From Hemibagrus wyckioides (Eukaryota > Chordata > Actinopteri > Siluriformes > Bagridae): a DNA stretch of 64,000 nucleotides. The position numbers and the translations under genes are program-made. Location of the stretch: contig NC_080723.1 of the NCBI RefSeq assembly GCF_019097595.1, forward strand, positions 15,841,511-15,905,510, in the 5' to 3' direction. The notes below the pieces were generated by a model. The model was not told the DNA's origin, searched no databases, and saw only the letters and a list, made by a program, of their open reading frames with translations. Position 1 is the stretch's first letter, and each line of letters begins with the position of its first letter. Of this stretch, positions 47,469-60,521 are shown one piece after another.

Positions 47469-50057
47469 CTGTATGGCGGTGGCATCTGGCATACTAAGCC
47501 TGCGCACAAACTGCCCACTCTGACTGGTGAAGAATCGTTCGGCCCCGGAGCCCCAGGTTCCACTCACAGGTCGTCCCATGTTATAAAACATGAATGTGTC
47601 ACTTCCTGAAGTGGCAGTTAGGCAGGTCTTGTAGCAGTAGGTTTTGGTAAGAGATCCATTTCCACGAACCTCAATATAGTGTGGCTCTACTTTAAGGTCC
47701 CTTCGTAGAGCCACAGCTTGTTGCTGCTGGTTTCCTCCTCCACCTCCACCTGATGCTCCACCACTGCCACCACCACTCCCTCCACCATTTCCTCCACCCT
47801 CTTTTGGTGCCTTCTTCTTGGATCCACCACAACAAGGTGAGCAGGAGCATGCATCAGGTTGGCTGCAGTAGGCATGACAACGCACAATGGCAAGGACAAA
47901 AACTGTGACCAAGAAGACAAAAGTGGTGGCAGTGAGGGCAACAATGAGGTATAGTGTAACACTGGAAAAAATAAGAGTTCCATGGGGTCTGATGATTCGT
48001 TTAGGGTCAGAAGCCACTTTTGGAGGAAGTTCCATGATAGCCACATTAACAGTTGCAGAGGCAGAGCGTGGTGGCTGTCCATGATCTTTCACATGCACTG
48101 TGAGGCTGAAGACTGTGGAGTTGTCCTCAACAACACGACGTGTGGTTCGGATCTCACCTGTGTGCTCATGCACCTTGAACAGGTCAAGTTCAGGGGGGTG
48201 TTCGAGTGTGTAGAGTAGCCATGCATTCTGCCCTGCGTCTCCATCCCATGCCAATACACGAGTCACCAGCACACCTGCCTCAGCATTACGGAGGATAGTT
48301 TCAGCCATGTGAGAAACATTTGCTGCTGGGTGGACAAACCATGGTGTGTGATCATTGGAGTCCATGACATAAACATAAACTGTTGCTACTCGGCTCAGTG
48401 GTGGCACACCATTGTCCTGAGCTTTGACCTGGAAATGAAACTCCCGCAGCTTCTCAAAGTCAAAAGAGCGCAAGGCATAGACCTCACCTGTGGCAGGTTT
48501 GACGGACACATATGATCCCACAGAGATCCCATGGTTGTTGTCATTGAGGACGGTATATGTGATGCGTGCATTCTCATTTGCATCAGGATCTGTGGCCTTT
48601 ACCACACACAAAGGAGCACTTGGGGCATTATTTTCTGTGACATAAACAGTGTATGATGTCTGCTCAAAACGAGGCGGGTTGTCATTAACGTCTGCAACAT
48701 CTACACGAACAGTCATTGAAGAGGAGAGCGGTGGGGTTCCACCATCAACTGCTGTTATTGTGACATTGTATGATGGTATTGTCTCTCTATCCAGGAAGGC
48801 AGCTGTGACTATGGTGTAGTGGTTCCGAAATGATTTTATTTTAAATGGAAGGTCAGGAGGAATAATGTCTAGAGTGACATGTTTGTTTTGTCCAGAGTCG
48901 CGGTCATTAACACTAATCAGGGCCACCCCAGTGTCTGCTCGAGCATCCTCCCTCACAGGACTGGATAGAGTTGAGAGTACAATCTCAGGTGGGTTATCAT
49001 TTACATCAAGCACCTCCACAACTACTTTGCAGTGCACTGCAACTGCCCCATGCCCCCTATCCATAGCCTGAATGTACATTTCATAACTGTTGGTCTCCTC
49101 ATAGTCCACGTTACTCCTGACACGAATCTCTCCAGTGTCTGAATCCATGCTGAACATCTGCCGAACCCTTTCAGGTGTGTATGAACTAAAGGAATAAAAA
49201 ACTTCTCCATTTGTGCCTTCATCCCGGTCTGTAGCATTCAGTTTAATCACCAGAGCACCAAGGGGTGAATTCTCCCGCAATTTTACTTTGTATACCGAGC
49301 TATCGAACTTTGGCACGTTGTCATTGGTGTCCAAAACGCGTACGTTGATTTTCGCTGTGCCAGAGCGCGGGGGAGAGCCTCCGTCCGTAGCAGTGAGAAG
49401 CAATTGATGAGATGGCACCATCTCCCTGTCAAAAGGTTTTTTCAAAATGAGCTCTATGTGCTTTCCACTGGCAGGTGGTTTGTTTGATTCCAGCGCAAGG
49501 TGCTCGTTTGGCGAGAGGCGATAATGGCGAACGGAATTTGAGGCGTCGTCAGCGTCCTGGGCGCCTTCGATAGGGAACTTTGCGCCAGGCTGAGCCGCCT
49601 CCGAGATCTCCAACTGATACTCGTCTCTAGGGAAAAGCGGCGCATTGTCATTTGCATCCAAAATTTCGACCTCCACGTTGTGCGTCTCGGATGGGTTTTC
49701 TAAGACCACTTCGAGGCTAAGAAGGCAGCTGCCGCTGAACTCACAGAGAGTCTCGCGGTCGATCCTATCACTGACGGAAAGCTTACCGGTTTTGTGGTTT
49801 ATGTTGAAGTAGCGACGCGCGTTGTCCGAGTTTATTCTGATCCGGCGAGCGGCAAGCTTTCCAAGATCCAATCCCAAATCTCGAACGAGATCTCCGACGA
49901 CAGCCCCGGACTCCAGCTCCTCGATAATGCTATAACGAATTTGTGCATTTGTAAGGCCACTCAGTACAAAAACGACGACGAAATAAAAACAAAGACGTAT
50001 GCTATCATTTATGCTTCTGCAGTGCCCCGCAACAGCCATCTCAAGCTGGCACAGCAT
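47469..50057 (-). CDS. pcdhac2: Protocadherin alpha C-type variable exon, alpha-c2-like
   Basis: Complete 863-codon exon, the last variable exon before the alpha constant exons, as alpha-c2 is in mammals. The signal peptide runs to about residue 38, then QIRYSIIEEL. Linkers are DANDNAP, DTNDNVP, DVNDNPP, DVNDNPP and an unusual DSNDHTP. The transmembrane helix is about 698-725. The cytoplasmic part has a Cys-rich segment, a Gly-rich low-complexity insert (754-776), QQQQ, then RRDLKVEPHYIEVRGNGSLT, KTYCYKTCLTA and TFMFYN, which are characteristic of alpha-c2. It ends ATACAG at a phase-0 donor gtgtgtgtga. The base composition is much more GC-rich than neighbouring alpha exons. An alternative start is Met7 (50039). 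The symbol follows the mammalian name; the fish cluster number is not determinable. Confidence 0.9.
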
Positions 50058-50640
50058 CTGCAGACGGATTAAAAACTGTTTTCCGCCTTTTGAGCTTGGC
50101 GTGTGCTTGCTTCTGCCACGGCATCAAAAATCAGGGAGAGCCGTCGGTTCTACCTTGACTATGTGCACGACGACCAGAATCTCCTCTCCGCTTTCACGTT
50201 AAACGGATATTTTCCTGCTTCGTCCATGGTCCCCTTCTTTGTCCTCACCCTATATTTTTCCCCAATATTTAGCGAGGATGGTTATTGTTTCTTCTCTGTT
50301 GGCCGCAGCCTCTCCCCTCTCTTTCTTTCTCTCTCCTCCCTTGCGCTCGCTGCACTCTACAAGCGGGGGAGGGGGAGCTGCACCCTCTCCATCAAACACA
50401 CAGAGAAAAAAAATAACAGCGACAAATCGCTTAAAGCCAAAGTGTACCGGATATATTCCCATTTGCGAAACGAAGGAGAAAATAATCTATTTGCATCGTT
50501 GTTTGTTAAAATATTTGCATTTTACATTGTCTTCATAAATACCTATCGCCAGCATCGATGAATTCAATCACACGAAGAGTGCCGCCGCCCTTTTTCCATT
50601 GTGTGTCCTCTGTGCATGTAGCTGAGACGCTTGGCTGTAT
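50058..50640 (-). promoter_or_regulatory. CpG-rich promoter and 5' leader of alpha-c2
   Basis: The 580 bases above the alpha-c2 start contain frequent CpGs and pyrimidine-rich blocks, unlike the AT-rich flanks beyond. No forward CSE was seen; mammalian alpha-c2 also lacks one. A reverse-oriented AGTGCCGCCGCCC lies at 50579-50591. Confidence 0.5.
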
Positions 50641-53524
50641 CTCGCCTACACTGATTTTTATTTATTTATTTCTAATAGAGCAGCCTCCTTACCACAATAT
50701 TTCTAATAGTGCATAGGTAAAAATTGGCAAATTTTTAAAAATTAGAAATTCTGCCACAATATTAATATCTTTTGTTTTACATTGCACATTTTATCTCTTG
50801 TGCCCTTTTTTAATGAACCAACCACTAGCACAAAATCTGTGATCACAGACTGACAGCTCAAATAACCAAACATTATGATCACAGCATAGCTGAAAGCATG
50901 CACTATTCCAGTTCCACTCTTCACTTAATCCAGCAGCAGTAAATAGGAACTGTGTCCTCATTCACCCTCTTATGTGCAGAACTGGAAGTGTACACATTCT
51001 GCTGCAAACCAGGTCACCAGCAAGATGCCCCATTTGCCTTCCTTGCCATGAATGTCAAAACAGACTACTAAGAGTCACCCAGCCATCCTGAAACTGTTCA
51101 AAATAATTTGTTTGGGAATTCTGGTTGGTCATTTTTATATTTTTATATCACAGATCTGAAAATTTAATGAAAATGTTCTTCAGGATTCACTCTATCCTGG
51201 TTATGATTTCACCTGGAACACTGGGTTCAAATTCCTGCCTGAGACATAAGGTATTTATTATGTTTTAAAACAAATATTGAAAATGTAAATAAAATTACCA
51301 AATTGAACATGCAAGCATAGTTTATTCTGCTATGTTAAAGATTTTTCTTTGTTATGAAAAAATATTAAATACAAAAAGGGGTTTATTATGTGCTATAGTT
51401 GTACCTATCTGCACAATCAAACAGCTACATATACTGTATTTGGTCCTGGCACAGTGTCTTGGAATGTCATAGCACCAGCCAATAAAAGATGTACTCTATC
51501 TAGTAATACCTATAAAAGATTATTAGACTATCATTATATAGGGACAGTGTGAATCTATCTATCTGCTGCATTGATTCAGACAGAAAACCATCATGCAGAA
51601 AACCATCACCTATCATGCAAAGTAAGGGGTTGGAAGAGAGATCAAATGTTCATCCTGGAGCTGCACTTCAGTGCTGTAGCCCAGGTGAGAAGTGGGCTGT
51701 TCAGTTAGTCAGTACATACTAACATCAAGTATACTGGCCTTGTCACAACATGCAGGGTTATGAGTATATCAGATGTTATTTCTATAAAGAAAATAATAAT
51801 AATGCTATACATGCTAAATTAGATTGAATAGTAGATTAATTACTGATTTGTATTTTAGCAAAACAGGACAGCAAAGCAAAAGGAGAAATGGCATCTATTC
51901 AAAGCCACACTGTGTCTGACATTTAGCAGATTCTCCCAGCAGGACCTGTCACTTGTTTACACCAATTTGAGATAGAAAATGAAAAAGACACACCTGTAAT
52001 CTCATCAGTTACACACATCACTGGATATTTGAGCACCTAGCCTTTAAGTGTTGTTTCTGTATCTATCACCACAAGAATACACATGCATGCACATGCATAC
52101 ACACACACTCATGAGATTTTAGACTATTTTATCTCTGTTAGTCTACACTTAGACAGACGCCTGTCAGCCATGTGGACATATGGGATTCTCATGCTTCTGT
52201 GGCAGTGTGCATGCCTAAGTAGACAGAAAGAATATGTCTTAGAAATAAATAATAAATATGTTCACAATTTTTTATTCTTTGAAAACACTAGTTGTTTATT
52301 TTTTTGCAGATAGATTAGATATACATGACTAATGAATTAATTACAGACTACTACTTTGCAAAGCGTTTTTCAGTATAATCTTAGCATGTTAAATTCAAGT
52401 TTACAAAAGATGCCCTGGTGCACACATCCTTCTGGAATGAGCAATACGGAAGTTGCAATTTGGACCAGTGAGAAGTGACATTAGGTATGCTTTGGGGATC
52501 TCCAGGATTCAGGGAACCGATGCCTATATTGGAAGAGTTTTAATGATGTGGGCTGGCACACACCACATACTTCTCTGCACTGAAAGTAAGCTAAATGGGG
52601 ACTGATTAGAGGTAGGACTTTGCAGCAAACCTTTATTCTTCAAATTCAAAACTAATGATGTCACAGTTGTACAATGTGAGGTCAAATGTTTAATATTTAA
52701 AAAAACATGCCCTTAGGAATACTAATGAGCAGATACTGCATTGGCCTGTCACCTTGCTTGAACTCAGTTCCATGTACTTGTGAGAAGTCCTGGATCTGGA
52801 AACTTTTTTCTTCTCACCAACCACCATCCTTACACAGGTATGGCTAAAAACATGTGCCCTGGATGGATAGATGGATGGATGGAGGTCAGTGTCTAGATTT
52901 AAGTGCAGCAGCTTGGTATGAATAACTGACTCTCATCATTTATAATACATACCTCTAAAATATTAACAAACCTCATTACTGCACCTTAATCGGTTCCCTT
53001 TAAAAAGTCATTAATTAGGGTGAAGGTCTGTAAGTTTGCTAAGTTAGCCGACATTGTGTCTATGTGGGGTTTTTTTGTGTGTGTGTCCACTAGACTGTAA
53101 AAGACTGAGCTCTATTTCCATTATCATATTACTGCTGGCTATGAGAGATGACCTCACCACGTTTACCACACCATTCACATCATAGACTGAAGGCAATGAC
53201 ATCACCACAAATCTACTACAAAAACCAGTGTCAGAATTGTTAAATGAAATGGAGACAATAAACTGAACTATATACTTGTATTCACTTAGAAAATCATTCC
53301 TTCATTCTATTTGTTAATTCATTCATTCATTCATTCATTCATTCATTACTCACTTTAAACTGGTCAGGTGGACCTTTTCCAAGATACTCTATACCTCAAT
53401 CTCTTTTTTATGATTTAATATGCTCTTGGTTGTGCACTTACATGCTAGATCCTTGCTCCTGTAGTACCACATAGTACCCACAGAGGGCTTAGTATAACCA
53501 TCTTTCTATCAGCAAAGCAACATT

Positions 53525-53527
<3 letters not shown>

Positions 53528-53563
<36 letters not shown>

Positions 53564-53612
53564 AACACACACACAGACACCCAGACACACACACACAGAC
53601 ACACACACACAC
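53528..53612. repeat. (CT)n-(CA)n microsatellite
   Basis: CT units at 53528-53561, then interrupted CA units to 53612. Confidence 0.95.
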
Positions 53613-54229
53613 ACATACAATTGCTGAATCCAGTTCCTATTAGATAGACGAATTAACACCATATGGACACATGAGACTTACCAATTAACTGATTTTACTA
53701 CCTGAAACCTCAGTAGCACTTTTGGTGATGCAGAACTGAAATCAAGATGGTTATAGTAAGCCCTCTGTGGGTACAGTATGGAACTACAGAAAAAAGTAGC
53801 GTGCAAGAGAATGCACACAACGAGAAGCACAAAAAAGAGAGAAGTGAGACATAGAGAAAGGTAAGAAGGTTCCAGGAATAGGAAACACTCATTATCTATT
53901 TCAGATTTCCACCCTGAATAATTAGTGGAAAAGATACTTATCTTTTTTCACATTAGCCATTAATTAGCCTTGAGAAACCAAACTAATCAAAGAAATATAA
54001 AATATAATGTTTGTTATAACCCCTGAGACTTACAGGGTGTTTTTAAGATGAAAAGACACTCCTATGCCTTTACAAGATGCTCAAGTTGTTACAGTTATGC
54101 TGCAAAAAAAATCAGTATAAAGTGGACAGAATAGACTTCTGAGGAAATAGTATACTCTATAGTTTTTTTTTTTCAGTTTCACAAAGGTCATGATATAATT
54201 AAAAAACAAGACTATAAGTATGACTGGGA

Positions 54230-54500
54230 GGAAACCCGAATGAACACAGGGAGATCACATACTGTCCACAGGAGGTTAAAATGGATCCTATTTAAGAAAC
54301 AGGGAACATGGCAAGAACACACCCTGGATGGGGCACTAGTCCACTGCAGGACACCACACCTGAGCACACACTTGTACACACCCTAGAGGTAATTTAGAGT
54401 GGCCAGTGTACCTACTGGCATGTTTTGGGAAGGTTAAAAAAATCTGAGTACCAGGAGAAAACCCCCACAGACATGCAAAGAACATGTAAAACTTCACATA
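54230..54500 (-). repeat. SINE-like interspersed repeat fragment
   Basis: Contains CACTAGTCCACTGCAGG, AATTTAGAGTGGCCAGTG, then GGAGAAAACCCCCACAGACA and TGCAAAGAACATGTAAAACT, the same repeat type as near 29 kb. It is degraded. Confidence 0.5.
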
Positions 54501-55460
54501 GACAGTAACAGCTCAACCTTTTTCTAAAAGAACCATTCCTACACTGCAAAAAAATCTTCTGTGAATAATAGGGAAAATACTGTATGAGTAACGGAAAAGC
54601 CATCCAATATTTCTATTTATGAGATAATAATATAAAAAATAAGATCCATGTAGCTTTTTGACACATTTACTATCTGCCAATAGAATACGTCTATTTTTAA
54701 AGCTTGAAACAAGCACTATACTTGTTTATATTATACTTGCAATATTATTTATGACATATGATCTACATGTTTGCCCTTATGCTATATGCATTTTGTCAGT
54801 AACTGTCCTAGGACTTAATAGCACATTAACTGAAATATTGCATTAATAATTATACATGAATATGCTGAATTATTCATATTTATTATTTAATAATATATGT
54901 TACAATTAATAAGGAAATATGTAAAAAGTGTTTAACTTGTTTAATGCTTGTTGGGTTGTAGTAAAAGTCATTATACATTGACAATGCACCATAATAAACA
55001 GAGCAGAATAGGTCTATGAATCACAAAATGGTGTAGAAAAGAAAACAGGACTGATTTAAATTGTATAGGGACACATAGTGTTATCAGAAAGATCAGTGAT
55101 CCTTCAGCCCTGTTTCACATGCAATGCAACCCCCCCCCCCCCCCATATTTGTGTCAAAGCCACAAAACCAAAGAAGCAAAGCAGTAGCTTCTAGCAGCTG
55201 CCAGACCCTCACTAACCATCTCTCTTTTAATCTCCCTCCTTTACCCCATAAGAAATTATTTGTGTCATTTTAATCAGAATCCAAATTTTCACAAGAACTT
55301 GTTCTTTCAGATATCAACAGAGCATTAATTTAGTGACTTTATTGTCTGTCTTCCTGTAATATTTCTATTTCATTATTTCCTTTCTCTCTCTTCTCTGTTC
55401 TGTTCTGTCTATATTTCATTTTCCTTATTATGTCTCTTTGCCCAGCCATCTCCACCCCCT

Positions 55461-55464
<4 letters not shown>

Positions 55465-55498
<34 letters not shown>
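55465..55498. repeat. (CT)n microsatellite
   Basis: About 17 CT units. Confidence 0.95.
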
Positions 55499-55501
<3 letters not shown>

Positions 55502-55596
55502 GGGCGTAGGCAAAATGCGGCACTAGCTTGCTGGTAGGAAACTGAGCCAAGTTGCCATGACAACCTCGAGGTGACAGAATCTGAAGTGATATATAA

Positions 55597-55700
<104 letters not shown>

Positions 55701-56885
55701 ATATTGTATAATTCATATATACATTGTGTTATTGTGTTTCAATTTTAATTAAACATTTGAATATATTTAAAGTAATTCATTTTATTCTCACTCACTGTGC
55801 TAGTTTCAATTCCCATCAATGCTTTGCTCACTTGTATGTTCTTCTTGTTCTGGTTACCATTGCTTACTTATCATACTTACTCTGCATAATGTGTTTTTAT
55901 GAAATAAATAATTTAACACTGCCAATGCAGCACAGACAAGCTGGGAAGAAATTGGAAGGGGACTAACAAACAATTTTATTATATTTAGTAACATAATAAC
56001 AGAACTAGACAATCCATGGATTATAATGCATTACATGTGTCCTCTAATGGTTTGTAATAGAAGGCAATGTTTAGGTGTGGTTGAAAAATGATGATGTCAG
56101 AGCTATGAGCTCAGCTTGCTTGCCGAGAACCCCTGCTGTTGCAGAGCTGTAAGGAAAATTACCGGCCCTTCCCCCAACCTCTCTTTCTCACTCTCTCTAT
56201 CTACCTTACTCCATATGCCTTGTGTTCACTGACACAACAATAAGCAGCAATGCAAGATGGCCATTGCACTACAAGGACCTATATATGGTTAGTGTATACA
56301 GTTGCTCACAAAAAAGGTCAAAACACATTACACATTAAATCCTATCAGCTATCCAACTGTGCCTTTCAGAAAGAATTTACTGAAAGGGACAGTGACCTAT
56401 GAAAACATATGCATGATTTAAGCTGTGCAACGATGATGTCAGCTATATGAATAAATATTGCAGTGTTCACAATGCACACAGGGCAATAGAAGGTCATCTA
56501 AGCTGGTCATGTTTGCAGTTTAAAAATATCGAAATATTTTTAAAATAAAAAATATTTTTAAAATATCAAAATCTTTTGCTTAGTATTTCAAATTTATGCT
56601 TAGGTTTTCTCGATTGTTCTGAGTCTTTGTTATAGTGATGTGTTATAAACCGAACAAAGCCTCAAGAAGCTCTCTCTCACTCTCTCTCTCTATCTCTCTC
56701 TCTCTGTGTGTGTGTGTGTAGCCTCAATCTACCAGCACACTGATAAACATAAGTCTGACTTAAAATCACATTTTTAAAGTAAAAACAACAATTTTGAAAT
56801 AGTTGCAGCATGAAAAAAGATTATACTTTTATCAAGGGAGAGAATGGCTAATGAAGAGAGAAAGTTCAAAGGGGGATGGGGGCTA

Positions 56886-56938
<53 letters not shown>

Positions 56939-56955
56939 GACAGAGAGAGAGAGAG
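56886..56955. repeat. (AG)n microsatellite
   Basis: AG units with a few C and A interruptions. Confidence 0.95.
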
Positions 56956-57411
56956 AAGACAAAGAATAGGAACCAAAAAGAAACAATGTCAGAAAATGGA
57001 AGAGTGAAATGTTCCATGAGAGAAACAATTAATTCAGATAGCATTCTGCTATATCATTGTAGAGTGTTTCTACAAAACATCTACAGAAAAGGCAGATGAA
57101 TATAAAGCTGGAATCAAGAATGTTCAGAGCAATAGGACTGGAGGGCAATGGAGACTACAGATTTCAGAACCACGGACAGCAAACCTAACCAACAGTAACA
57201 CACGGTCAGAATTAACCACAGAAACTTCTTAAACTGAGAAGAGAAAATGGACATTTGTATTGTGAAGTATTTGGTGCCTCTAAATAAGCACAGTGCAGTT
57301 CTTTAGAGTATTTCTCTGTCAGAGAAGGTTCCAAGAGTGAGCCTGATTAAAAGCTAAAAACATAAATCTATGCAAAAATCGTTAAATAACTATTTTAGGC
57401 AAGAATCTTAC

Positions 57412-59787
57412 CTTTTCATTATTAGGAAGTGTTTGTGTTCGGTTAAATGTGTTGCCATCATTTATACTTATCAGTTCAGCATCTGCAGGTGGAAATGGAG
57501 CAGGGAAAACCACCACATCACTTTTCAGTGTATCAGAACTAAAACACACATCATACTGCTGAGTAGATTTGGAGTAAGACCAGCTTCCATCAGGATGTGT
57601 GGTAATCACAGGAGCACTGTATCTGCTGAAAATGCCATCTGTCCTGCAGCATTTTACAGCTATCAAACTGATCAGACTCAGTAAAAATATCACTGAAACT
57701 GATACAATGGCAATCAGCAAATATGTGTTTATGTCTGAGAAACTGTCCTCCTTTATCTGTGCATGTTCAGAGTGAGTCTTTATTACACCTGTGTTTTCAT
57801 TGACCACAACATCAATAGACACAGTGGCTGACAGTGAGGGTTCTCCATTATCAGAAACTAAAATGACTAGTGGGTGAGTTTTCAGGTCATTGTCACTCAT
57901 TCTCCTCTTAGTCCTGATCTCTCCACTGCTGGTTCCAATACGGAAAAGATTGTTTCCTTTAGGTTCTGAGATGTGATAAGAAAGCAGTGCGTTATAGCCA
58001 GAATCTGAGTCTACAGCTCTGATTTTGGCCACATAGTAGCCCGCTTCAGCAGAATAGGGAATGTTCTCAGTGTGAACAGATCCGTGATCAGAATATGGAG
58101 CAAGAATCCTTGGACTGTTGTCATTCTCATCCAGGATAAAAACATTCACAGTAACATTACTGCTCAATGGAGGAACACCAGAGTCTGTTGCTTGAACTTT
58201 AAATTGAAATGTTTTTGTTTCCTCGTAGTTAAAAGACCTCAAAGCATGTATCTCCCCATTATCTCCATTTATAGTGACAGCAGAAAACACATGGGATAAA
58301 CTTTGGGAGTCCAATATGTCATAAGCTATTTTAGAATTCTCATTTAAATCTGGATCAATAGCTGAGAGAGTATGGATAATCTGCCCTTTTGGGCCATTTT
58401 CTGTTACATAAACATTGACGACTTGATCTGAAAATTGTGGCGCATTGTCATTTATATCTGACACCTGAATTGTAAAAATTCGGGTACTAGAAAGAGATGG
58501 GCTTCCGTCGTCTATCGCTATAATAGTAACATTATACTCAGCTTCACGCTCTCTGTCTAAAGGCCCGTCCACCACAACAGAATAATAGTTCTTATAAGAA
58601 GACTGCAGTTTAAACGGAACTTCGCCAACTAATCTTCCATGCGCATTGCCATTCTTACCGGAATCTTTATCAGATATTGCTATTAAAGCAACGGCGGTAC
58701 CTTTTTTCGCATTTTCCGTAACTACATTTATCTGGGATGTCAACGAGATTTCCGGAGCATTATCGTTTAAATCAACAACCTGAATTAATACTTTACAGTG
58801 CGCTGATCGAGGAGTCAGTCCCTTGTCCTTAGCCTGTGCGTGGATTTCATACGCATTTTGTGTCTCAAAGTCGACCGTGCCCCGTACAGTAATCTCTCCC
58901 GAAACGGAGTCAATGCTGAAAATGCCACCGTTTTTCTCGTCGATATCCTGGTTAACCAAAGAATAGACTATTTGACCATTTACTCCCTCGTCTGCATCTG
59001 TCGCGTTCAGATTAATCACAGTTGTTCCAACTGGAGCATTTTCGATAACACGCATCTTATAAAGAGATTGGTTGAATACCGGGGCGTTGTCGTTAACATC
59101 TTGCACATTTACCACTATCTGCAATGTTCCCGTTTTGGGAGGTTTTCCTCCATCAACAGCGGTCAGAATGAGAAGAAATACAGGCTGTTTCTCACGATCT
59201 ACAGCTTTTTGTAATACTAATTCAGCAGATACACTCTGCTCTCCACTAGTTTGTACATCCAGAGAAAAATGCTCATTTTGGCTCAGCTTGTAGCTCTTTA
59301 CGGAGTTACTACCCACATCAGGGTCTAAAGCTCTCGGCAGCTGAAATCTGTCTCCAACAACAGCAAGCTCTGAGATATTAAAATGCTTTGATTTAACACG
59401 AAACAAAGGCGCATTGTCATTCACGTCCAATACATTCACCTCGATGCGAAACAAATTCAATGGATTATTAACAACAGCTTCCAAAAGCAGGGAACATTGT
59501 AGAGAGGCAGGGCAAAGCGCCTCTCTGTCCAGTCTCTCGTTTGTGAACAATGCCCCTGTTTTCAGATTAACCTCAAAATACTTCTTCCCCGAAGTGGAAA
59601 CGATGTGAAACATGCGTGATTCCAAATCATGAATGTTTAGTCCAAGATCCTTTGCTATATTTCCAACAAACGTCCCCGTATTCACCTCCTCGGATACTGA
59701 ATACGCTATCTGAGCAACAGCGAGGTTCGCCAGTGTTATTAAAATCACAACAATAAGAATGAAAGACAGTTCCGTCCGGATATCCAT
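57412..59787 (-). CDS. Protocadherin alpha-type variable exon
   Basis: Complete alpha variable exon. The open frame begins at 59808, but Met at 59787 ([10 protein letters not shown]) is preferred because the 25-residue signal peptide then starts close to its hydrophobic core; this gives 792 codons. The mature start is [10 protein letters not shown]. Linkers are DVNDNAP, DVNDNAP, DLNDNAP, DINDNAP and DENDNSP. The transmembrane segment is [20 protein letters not shown], followed by KCC. The tail contains [20 protein letters not shown] and LKSDVVVFP, matching the GSWSYSQ...KTD signature of mammalian alpha tails and distinguishing it from gamma. It ends NNEK with AAAAG|gtaagattc in phase 0, compatible with constant exon 1. 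The 3' third is nearly identical to the next alpha exon. Confidence 0.93.
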
Positions 59788-59807
59788 ATTGTGAGATCCA
59801 GCGATCA

Positions 59808-60277
59808 AAACATATGATTAAAATGTTACTCAGATATAATTTAGCATTGCACATGTGCAAGATCTTCTGGTACCATCCATTTTCATCAAAACTAAGGAAC
59901 AAAGCGCATGAGCAGTGCATGACTTAAAGACGGGGAGGCGCCACAACCGATAGAGGCGATTCAAAGCGACACCAAGAGGTATTTTGTTGTCAAAATATTT
60001 TAGTGAATTAAAAAAAAAGAAACGTGAAATCAGATTTTTATCCGAATAAACTGAATAACAAAGAAAATAATGAGGCCAATCATTATGTTTAATTATGTTT
60101 AATGTATTTTTACGCTAAAACTCGGTAAAAGACTCGGTAGAAGTTTAAGAAATACAATATATAAAAACTATTTGAGCTGAAAAACCAACATAAAAAAACT
60201 TTATAATCGTAACTCTCATTAAAAACAAACAAATAAAAACAAAAAATTACTATCGATATTGATTGTTAAGAATAATT
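59808..60277. other. Alpha promoter region and AT-rich spacer
   Basis: Holds the alpha CSE-like element and then strongly AT-rich DNA up to the hAT insertion. No gene recognised. Confidence 0.6.
59961..59980 (-). promoter_or_regulatory. CSE-like element of the alpha variable promoter
   Basis: The coding strand reads CCTCTTGGTGTCGCTTTGA about 175 bp above the preferred start. It contains CGCT, and its plus-strand form (AAGCGACACCAAGAGG) aligns with the gamma element AGCGGCACTTAGAGG. Confidence 0.55.
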
Positions 60278-60285
60278 GTTGGTGT

Positions 60286-60473
60286 CAGGGGCGTCGCTAG
60301 GGCTATTCATTTGGGGATCGAGCCCCGGATGTTTTTAATCTAGCCCCGAATGTTTTATCCCGAATTTTCCACAGGAGTGTAGAGGAATTAATGAAATGTT
60401 CATCGTTTTATTAGAGCACTGTTGCCGTTTACTGTACACGATACTAACTGACATCTCTCTCCGCACGCGCGCG

Positions 60474-60521
<48 letters not shown>

